Shown in pieces: positions 12,561-17,776 of a stretch of 17,776 nt of DNA (positions are counted from its first letter, which is position 1; each line of letters begins with the position of its first letter). The notes beneath the pieces were generated by a model, which made no database searches, was not told the DNA's origin, and was given only the letters and a program-made list of their open reading frames with translations. Both the position numbers and the translations under genes were made by a program. Origin of the DNA: Bacillota bacterium (GTDB lineage Bacteria > Bacillota > Sulfobacillia > JAJZYS01 > JAJYTV01); assembly GCA_021792885.1 (NCBI GenBank), contig JAJYTV010000008.1, positions 1 through 17,776 on the forward strand, read 5' to 3'.

Positions 12561-14926
12561 TAAGACGGTGTACCGACGTCGATGCGCGTATCGCCCGGCA
12601 CCACCTGGTCGCTTTGCAGCGCGACCTCCATCTGCAGCCCGGCGATCTCCGGCACTTCCTCAACGAGCCGCGACAGCCGCAGAAGAAGATCCGTGAGCGC
12701 CGCCTGCGTCGCCTGCGTCGCCTGCGTCGCCTCTCCGAACGGACGCAGGCAGATCTGCGCCAAGGCTTCGGCATCGCGGTCGGTCAGCGGGACGACGCGC
12801 TCGTGCGGCTCGCTCGGAGACAGTGTCAAGGCTTTCACCTCCAGCACCGGGCCGAAGAGCGGGTCCTGCGCGATCACCGCTTGCAGCCTCTCTCCCGCCG
12901 GCGCCGCCAGATCCTGCGCGACGCCGATCGCCGCAAGCACCGCCTGCGTTACATCCTGCCCAAGCGCGGACTGCCCCTCGCCCAGCTCGGCGCGCACGAG
13001 CTCGCGCGCCTTGATGGTGTCCGCGCCCTGCAGGTCGGGAATGCGGCCTCTTGGCTTCGCATGGTGCTGTGCGTAGCGCACCGTCTTTCCGAGCGCGCGC
13101 ACGGCACGCTCTGGGAACGGGTACACCGGGATGCGCTGGGTGCCCGCGTCGATCCAGCCGAGCGGCGGACCGCCGTGCGGCGTCAGGAGGAAGTTGGCGA
13201 CGATCGGCTTGCGGATCCCGTCCTTCGCCTGCACTTCCTCCACGGCCGCGGCGATGCTGCGCGCCACCTCCTCCCCATGCGAAAGCCCCACCGGGATGAA
13301 GAGCACGATCACGGCGTCGACGTCTGGGTCGCGCAGCACCGTTGGCAACGCGTGCCGGTAGCCGTCTGCCAGCGCCTCGAAGCCGAGGTCGACGGGCGGG
13401 CGCGCGATTTCGAGGCCGCGGCGCGGCAGTTCGTCCACCGTGATCACGGCGCCGCCGGCGGAGTTCGTCACCACCGCGACGCGCCCGCCCTTGGGCAGCG
13501 GCCCCGCACCGAGCAGCGCGGCGACGTCGAAGAGCTCTTCGATCGTGTCCGCCCGGATCACGCCGGTCTGGTGGAAGAGACCCTCGTAGGTGCGGTCGCG
13601 CGGATCCTCGCCGGTCCGGAACTCAGCGATCGCGGCGCCGCCGCGGGTGCGCGCGCTCTTCACGACGAGGATCGGCTTCTGGGGTGAGATGCGCCGCGCG
13701 ATGCGCGAGAACTTGGCCGGGTTGCCGAACGATTCGAGGTAGAGCGCGATCATGTCCGTGTCCGGATCGTCCTCCCAGTACTGCAGGAGGTCGTTGCCGG
13801 AGACGTCCGTCTTATCGCCCATGCTCACGAAGTTCGAGACCCCGACGCCGATGCGGCTCGCGTAGTCGAGGATGGCGACGCCGAGCGCCCCGGACTGGCT
13901 CGCGATCGCGAGCCGGCCTGCGAGCGGCAGCGTCGGGGCGAAGCTCGCGTTCAGCGGGGCGTGGGCCTCCGTCGTCAGGAGGCCGAAGCAGTTCGGGCCG
14001 AGCAGGCGGATGCCCGCGGCGCGCAAGCGCTCTGCAATCCCGCGCGTGCCGTGCTCGTCCTCCCCGCCCGCGACCCCCGCCGAGAGGATCGCCACGCCGC
14101 CCACCTTCGCCGCGATGCACTCGTCGACGACGCCCTGCACCTGGGCGGCCGGCACGACGAGCAGCGCGAGGTCGATCGGCTCCGGCACCTCCTGCAGGCT
14201 CGGGTAGGCCCGCACTCCTCCGACGGACCGGGCGCTCGGGTTGACGGGGTAGGCCGTGCCGGTGAACCCGCTCTCCAGCACATGGCGGAAGACGAGGTGG
14301 CCGAGCCGGCTCGGGTCGCGCGACGCGCCAACGACGGCCACTGTCTTCGGATGCAGGAAGGGCTGCAGCGACGCGGCGGTCGCGAGCTGCTCGCGCGCCT
14401 CGCGCAGCGCGCGGCTGCGCTCCGTCTCGCCGAGCGGCAGCACGAGGCGCACCGTGCCGTAGTCGCCGGGCGTGAACTGCTGTTTCACGCTGTAGCCGCT
14501 GTGCAGCAGGAGGTTGATCATCTTGTCGTTGTCCTGCAAGGCGTAGGCCTCGAAGAGGCGCAATCCGCTGCGCCAGGCGACGTCGGCCATCTGCTCGAGC
14601 AGGAGCGTGCCGATCCCGTAGCCGTGGAAGCGCTCGTCGACGAAGAAGTCGACCTCCGCCGTCGCGTCGGCCGTGCGGATGTAATGGCTGATGCCGAGCA
14701 GTTCGTCCCCGGAGACGCAGAGGAGGGCATAGGTGTCGGGAAGGCCGCTGCGCAGCATGTCGGCGATCCGCGCGTCGTCGACCTCCCGCAAAGCGTGGAA
14801 GAAACGGAAGTAGATCGCGTTCGGCGACGCGTGGCGGAAGAACTCCTTCAGCATCGCGCGCTCCTCGTCGCTCCCCGCCGCCTCGCGCAGGTCCGCGACG
14901 CGGCCATCGCGCAGAATCACCCGCAT
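12560..14926 (-). CDS. Pat-type protein acetyltransferase: GNAT fused to degenerate ADP-forming acyl-CoA synthetase
   Basis: 788-residue cytosolic fusion. Residues 1-165 are a GNAT acetyltransferase with the acetyl-CoA loop RFHGYGIGTLL at about 99-109. Then come a CoA-binding domain (HPKTVAVVGAS at 192-202), succinyl-CoA-ligase-like domains (LLGPNCFGLL near 308, IASQSGALGV near 341) and a shortened ATP-grasp-like end. In active ADP-forming synthetases a catalytic His lies in SHTG; here the aligned place reads FRTG (Arg 437). The ATP-grasp part keeps DPLFGPVLEV and LSRLVEEVPEIAGL but lacks much of the middle. This matches Pat-type enzymes that acetylate acyl-CoA synthetases, where the ligase half is a sensor; the GNAT is N-terminal here, as in actinobacterial forms. 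ATG 14926 has GGGAGGGGG seven bases upstream. It is divergent from the AcuC-like gene, suggesting an acylation/deacylation pair. Confidence 0.9.
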   Translation of the reverse strand: MRVILRDGRVADLREAAGSDEERAMLKEFFRHASPNAIYFRFFHALREVDDARIADMLRSGLPDTYALLCVSGDELLGISHYIRTADATAEVDFFVDERFHGYGIGTLLLEQMADVAWRSGLRLFEAYALQDNDKMINLLLHSGYSVKQQFTPGDYGTVRLVLPLGETERSRALREAREQLATAASLQPFLHPKTVAVVGASRDPSRLGHLVFRHVLESGFTGTAYPVNPSARSVGGVRAYPSLQEVPEPIDLALLVVPAAQVQGVVDECIAAKVGGVAILSAGVAGGEDEHGTRGIAERLRAAGIRLLGPNCFGLLTTEAHAPLNASFAPTLPLAGRLAIASQSGALGVAILDYASRIGVGVSNFVSMGDKTDVSGNDLLQYWEDDPDTDMIALYLESFGNPAKFSRIARRISPQKPILVVKSARTRGGAAIAEFRTGEDPRDRTYEGLFHQTGVIRADTIEELFDVAALLGAGPLPKGGRVAVVTNSAGGAVITVDELPRRGLEIARPPVDLGFEALADGYRHALPTVLRDPDVDAVIVLFIPVGLSHGEEVARSIAAAVEEVQAKDGIRKPIVANFLLTPHGGPPLGWIDAGTQRIPVYPFPERAVRALGKTVRYAQHHAKPRGRIPDLQGADTIKARELVRAELGEGQSALGQDVTQAVLAAIGVAQDLAAPAGERLQAVIAQDPLFGPVLEVKALTLSPSEPHERVVPLTDRDAEALAQICLRPFGEATQATQATQAALTDLLLRLSRLVEEVPEIAGLQMEVALQSDQVVPGDTRIDVGTPS
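12701..12727. repeat. three perfect tandem copies of a 9-bp unit inside the acetyltransferase gene
   Basis: CGCCTGCGT is repeated exactly three times, followed by a partial CGCC. On the coding (minus) strand it reads Ala-Thr-Gln three times, in a linker near the C-terminus. Unit length is a multiple of three, so copy-number change would keep the frame. Confidence 0.85.
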
Positions 14927-15087
14927 CCGGGCACCCCCTCCCGCTTCCTCTCTTCCCCATTGTGCCGCCACGGCGCCTGCCGCGCCAGAGCCGTCCGGCG
15001 CCTGCGGGGCCGCACATCGGCGGGGCCGCTCCCGCCTCAAGCGCCGCATTGCGCCGATCGTTCCTACCGACGCACTGCCCTACGCGC

Positions 15088-15093
15088 TATGAT
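15088..15093 (+). promoter_or_regulatory. possible -10 element of the AcuC-like gene
   Basis: TATGAT stands in GC-rich DNA between the divergent acetyltransferase and deacetylase genes, 33 bases before the deacetylase start. No good -35 is found at the usual spacing (TTGCGC at 15047-15052 is too far), so the call is weak. The rest of 14927-15125 shows no gene. Confidence 0.3.
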
Positions 15094-15125
15094 CAGGCCA
15101 GAGGAGCAGGCGCAGGAAAGGCGGC

Positions 15126-16304
15126 GTGCTGATGGGTGGACGGGCACTCTTCGTCTACAGCGACGCGTACCAGGCGTACCGCTTCACACCCGATCACCCG
15201 TTCAACCCGGTGCGCCTGCGCTGGACGGTGGAGGTGCTCGAGGAGCTCGGGCTCCTGCTGCCCGAAGAACGCATCGCGCCGCGGCCCGCAGAGATCGTCG
15301 AGATCCTGCGCATCCACAGCCCCGCCTACGTCGAGGTCGTCCGCGAACTCGGACAGCTCGCGCGCGCGACCAGGGATGCGTCGATCTACGGCCTCGGCAC
15401 CGAGGACGACCCTGTCTTCCCGGGGATGCACGAGGCAGCCGCACTCTCCGTCGGCGGAACGATCGTCGCGGCGGAAGAGCTCCTGAGCGGGCGCGCGCAC
15501 CACACCCTGAACATCGGCGGCGGGCTGCACCATGCGATGCGCAGCCAGGCGGCGGGCTTTTGCATCTACAACGACGTCGCGATCGCCATCGCGCACCTGC
15601 GCGAGGCTGGCCTGCGCGTCGCCTACGTCGACATCGACGCCCACCACGGCGACGGCGTGGAGCACGCGTTCTACAGCGACCCGGACGTGCTGACCGTCTC
15701 CTTCCACGAGAGCGGGCGCTACCTCTTCCCCGGCACCGGCTGGGTCGAGGACCTCGGAACGGGCCCAGGCTACGGCAGCGTGATCAACCTGCCGCTCGAG
15801 CCCTTCACCGACGACGAGTCCTGGCTTGAACTCCTGGACGGCGTGCTCGATCCCGCGCTCTCGGCGTTCCGGCCGGATGTCCTCGTGACGGAGTTCGGGG
15901 TCGACGGGCACCTCCTCGACCCGCTTACGGACCTGCGCGCGTCGACGCGCTTCTACTGGCACGCCGCTGCGCGCCTGCACTCGCTTGCCCACCGCCACTG
16001 TGCCGGGCGGTGGCTCGCCGTGGGCGGCGGCGGCTACGAGCTTTTGCGCGTCGTGCCGCGAGCCTGGTCGATCCTCTGGGCGGAGATGCGCGGCACGCCT
16101 GTTCCGGAGGATGGCCTGCTGCCTGCCGGCTTCCGCGCGCGCCACGCCGAGGCGAAGCCTCCGGTCCCGGCCTGGATGGTCGACCCAGTCGGGACCGTGC
16201 CGCCACTCGACCGCCAGCGCGAGATCTCCGGACGCAACCGCGCGACGCTCGCAAAGCTAAGACATATCTCCCCTCTATTGGCGGAGACGAGAGGCAATAC
16301 CTGA
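15126..16304 (+). CDS. acuC: AcuC-like histone-deacetylase-family protein
   Basis: 392-residue zinc-dependent deacetylase of the class I HDAC fold, related to AcuC, which removes acetyl groups from acetyl-CoA synthetase in Bacillus. Active-site elements are complete: His pair in GGGLHHAM (135-136), zinc ligands Asp171 and His173 in DIDAHHGDGV and Asp260 in FGVDGHLLDPLTDL, and the catalytic Tyr304 in GGGGYE. PDHPFNPVRL near the N-terminus is typical for the AcuC branch. GTG 15126 has AGGAAAGG just upstream; ATG 15132, two codons later, is equally possible. The divergent Pat-type acetyltransferase strongly supports a role in reversible lysine acylation, probably of an acyl-CoA synthetase that is not in this window. 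Other acylated substrates cannot be excluded. Confidence 0.9.
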   Translation: MLMGGRALFVYSDAYQAYRFTPDHPFNPVRLRWTVEVLEELGLLLPEERIAPRPAEIVEILRIHSPAYVEVVRELGQLARATRDASIYGLGTEDDPVFPGMHEAAALSVGGTIVAAEELLSGRAHHTLNIGGGLHHAMRSQAAGFCIYNDVAIAIAHLREAGLRVAYVDIDAHHGDGVEHAFYSDPDVLTVSFHESGRYLFPGTGWVEDLGTGPGYGSVINLPLEPFTDDESWLELLDGVLDPALSAFRPDVLVTEFGVDGHLLDPLTDLRASTRFYWHAAARLHSLAHRHCAGRWLAVGGGGYELLRVVPRAWSILWAEMRGTPVPEDGLLPAGFRARHAEAKPPVPAWMVDPVGTVPPLDRQREISGRNRATLAKLRHISPLLAETRGNT

Positions 16305-16383
16305 TCGCATTGCGCCTCTTGCGCCGGAAGATACAGGCAATCGCACAAATTTTTCTTCGGCCGGGCAGGAATACGCAGCGCTA

Positions 16384-17541
16384 GTGCGAACCCGGTTCAA
16401 CATGATGGGTTGCTGGAGAAGGTGCTGCGCGGCCGCCCTGCTTGCTATCCTCGTCCTTGCATCGGGAGCTGCACCCGTAGCGGATGCTGCGTCCCTGACT
16501 GCGCTTGAAAGCGAACTGCACACGGTGCACGAGAACCTCCTCTCGGACGAGGCGCAGGCTGCGAGCCTCAAGCAGCAGGAGACGACGCTCAACGCACAGC
16601 TGCTGGCGGTGAATGCACAGCTAGGGCAGACCCAGCAGCGGATCTCCTCGACGGAGGTCGCGATCAAGAACACCCAGGCCACGATGGGCCGGACGACGAC
16701 GCACCTCGACAAGACGCGCAAGGCGATGGACAAGGAGCAGAAGGGACTGCGGGGCGTGCTGCTCTTCGCCGAGCAGCAGGGTCCCCTCGGCTACCTCAGC
16801 GTGCTGCTCTCGGTGCACAGCTTCTCTGAATTCGTCACGCAGGTCGGCATGATGGCCCGCATCGCGAGCTACCAGCGCAGCGTGGTCGACCAGTTGCAGC
16901 AAGAAGCGGCGCTGATCAGCCAGGACCTCGCGAAGCTCGCAAAAAGCCGCGCGACGCTCGACACCCAGGAAGCGACGCTCGTCACCCAGAAGAGCCAGCT
17001 CGCCACGGTCGCGCAGCAGCGCGCCTCGGTGCTCTCGCAGATCAAGCGGCAACAGGGCGCCGTCGCCGCCCTGGAGGCCAACCTGCACATCCAGGGCCAG
17101 AAGCTCTGGAACGCGATCCAGCAGCTGGAGGCGGAACTTGCGAACGGCAAGCTGACGCAGTCCCAGCTCTTCTCGATCGTGCAGTCGATCTCGGCGGTCT
17201 ACGGCATTGACCCTTACCTCATCATGGCGGTGATCCGTCAGGAGAGCGGCGGCTACGCGAAGGCCGTGAGTTCCGCCGGCGCGGAGGGGCTGATGCAGTT
17301 GATGCCGCAGACGGCGGCCGACCTCGGCGTCACCGACCCCTTCAACCCGCAGCAGAACGTGCGCGGCGGGATCGCCTACCTCGCCTACCTCCTGCACCTC
17401 TTCAACGGGAACGTCGCCTGGGCGCTCGCCGGCTACAACGCCGGCCCGGGGGCCGTGGAGTACTACCACGGCATCCCGCCCTACCCGCAGACGCAGAACT
17501 ACGTCAACAACATCCTCTACATGTACCACCACGGCATCTAG
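16384..17541 (+). CDS. secreted coiled-coil lytic transglycosylase (SLT domain)
   Basis: 385-residue exported peptidoglycan-cleaving protein. It has a signal peptide (basic WRRCC, then AAALLAILVLASGAAPVADA) with likely cleavage after ADA, and a long Gln/Ala/Leu-rich coiled coil (about 38-255), of the kind seen ahead of cell-wall hydrolase domains in PcsB- and CwlO-like proteins. The C-terminal SLT family-1 domain runs from 268 to the end: MAVIRQESGG with catalytic Glu287, then GLMQLMPQTA, GGIAYLAYLL and AGYNAGPGAVEYY. All core motifs are present. The coiled coil could tether or gate the enzyme. Start is uncertain: GTG 16384 and ATG 16402 both lack a good RBS. The gene follows the AcuC-like gene by 79 bases with no clear terminator, and precedes an epimerase gene by 52 bases. 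Confidence 0.9.
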   Translation: MRTRFNMMGCWRRCCAAALLAILVLASGAAPVADAASLTALESELHTVHENLLSDEAQAASLKQQETTLNAQLLAVNAQLGQTQQRISSTEVAIKNTQATMGRTTTHLDKTRKAMDKEQKGLRGVLLFAEQQGPLGYLSVLLSVHSFSEFVTQVGMMARIASYQRSVVDQLQQEAALISQDLAKLAKSRATLDTQEATLVTQKSQLATVAQQRASVLSQIKRQQGAVAALEANLHIQGQKLWNAIQQLEAELANGKLTQSQLFSIVQSISAVYGIDPYLIMAVIRQESGGYAKAVSSAGAEGLMQLMPQTAADLGVTDPFNPQQNVRGGIAYLAYLLHLFNGNVAWALAGYNAGPGAVEYYHGIPPYPQTQNYVNNILYMYHHGI

Positions 17542-17593
17542 CGCCCGTGACCGCAGGCCCGGAAAGCTCGGCGAGGCATTCGGAGGGTGAGAC

Positions 17594-17776
17594 ATGCGGG
17601 TGCTTGTCACGGGCGGCGCGGGGTTCATCGGGTCGCACACGGTCGATCTCCTGCTGGCGCAAGGCCACGACGTCTGTGTCGTAGACAGCCTCGTGAACGG
17701 GGACCGGGACCACGTCGACCCGCGGGCTGCCTTCCACGAGGTCGACATCACTGACGCGCCGGCGCTGCGTGCCGTG
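17594..17776 (+). CDS. NAD-dependent sugar epimerase/dehydratase, 5' part (GalE-like)
   Basis: The first 61 codons of an extended short-chain dehydrogenase/reductase, cut by the window end. The Rossmann motif MRVLVTGGAGFIGSH (TGGxGFIG) is perfect, followed by the beta-2 acidic residue region VVDSLVNGDRDHV and the DITD adenine-loop motif. These mark UDP-glucose 4-epimerase and related nucleotide-sugar enzymes. ATG 17594 has GGAGG with seven bases of spacing. The specific substrate cannot be told from the N-terminus. Confidence 0.88.
   Translation, partial: MRVLVTGGAGFIGSHTVDLLLAQGHDVCVVDSLVNGDRDHVDPRAAFHEVDITDAPALRAV

Noticed and set aside
13961..15829. 622-codon plus-strand open frame over the acetyltransferase and deacetylase genes
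   Set aside because: Spans two well-supported genes in another frame or strand; composition is Arg/Ala-rich noise.
1..17776. CRISPR array, tRNA, rRNA, transposase or phage genes
   Set aside because: No regularly spaced repeats, no tRNA-like cloverleaf noticed, and no integrase or transposase motifs in any frame I read.

Overview
This 17.8 kb window is GC-rich (roughly two-thirds G+C by eye) and bacterial. Strong GGAGG-type ribosome binding sites, frequent GTG/TTG starts, a family-5 peptide-binding lipoprotein and an AcuC-type deacetylase fit a high-GC Bacillota lineage. That assignment is inference; no rRNA, tRNA or other taxonomic marker lies in the window.

Layout, left to right. (1) The last codons of a possible upstream gene, a 320-base gap with two overlapping inverted repeats, then a 1,166-residue c-di-GMP enzyme (GAF-PAS-GGDEF-helical-GAF-EAL-C/H-rich tail). 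It converges on the next cluster across a strong bidirectional hairpin. (2) A minus-strand peptide/nickel-type ABC importer in the order DppC-like permease, binding lipoprotein, DppB-like permease. No ATPase genes are present, and a 26-base perfect palindrome lies between the lipoprotein and the second permease. (3) A 560-base intergenic region rich in inverted repeats, then a plus-strand SIMPL-domain envelope protein. (4) Minus-strand genes: a four-helix membrane protein with a clear intrinsic terminator, and a two-gene unit of an alpha/beta hydrolase and a FrnE-like DsbA oxidoreductase. (5) A decayed gene in three reading frames. (6) A plus-strand HAD phosphatase. (7) A divergent pair: a GNAT/acyl-CoA-synthetase-like (Pat-type) protein acetyltransferase and an AcuC-like deacetylase, probably a reversible lysine-acylation switch. 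(8) A secreted coiled-coil lytic transglycosylase and the start of an NAD-dependent sugar epimerase.

The main discovery is in (4). The DsbA/FrnE-like gene has one in-frame TGA exactly where the first cysteine of the CPFC active site belongs. The frame is open on both sides, a strong RBS and GTG lie upstream, and a stem-loop can be drawn immediately downstream. The simplest reading is a selenoprotein with a UPFC active site, which standard gene calling would truncate to an active-site-less 155-residue ORF.
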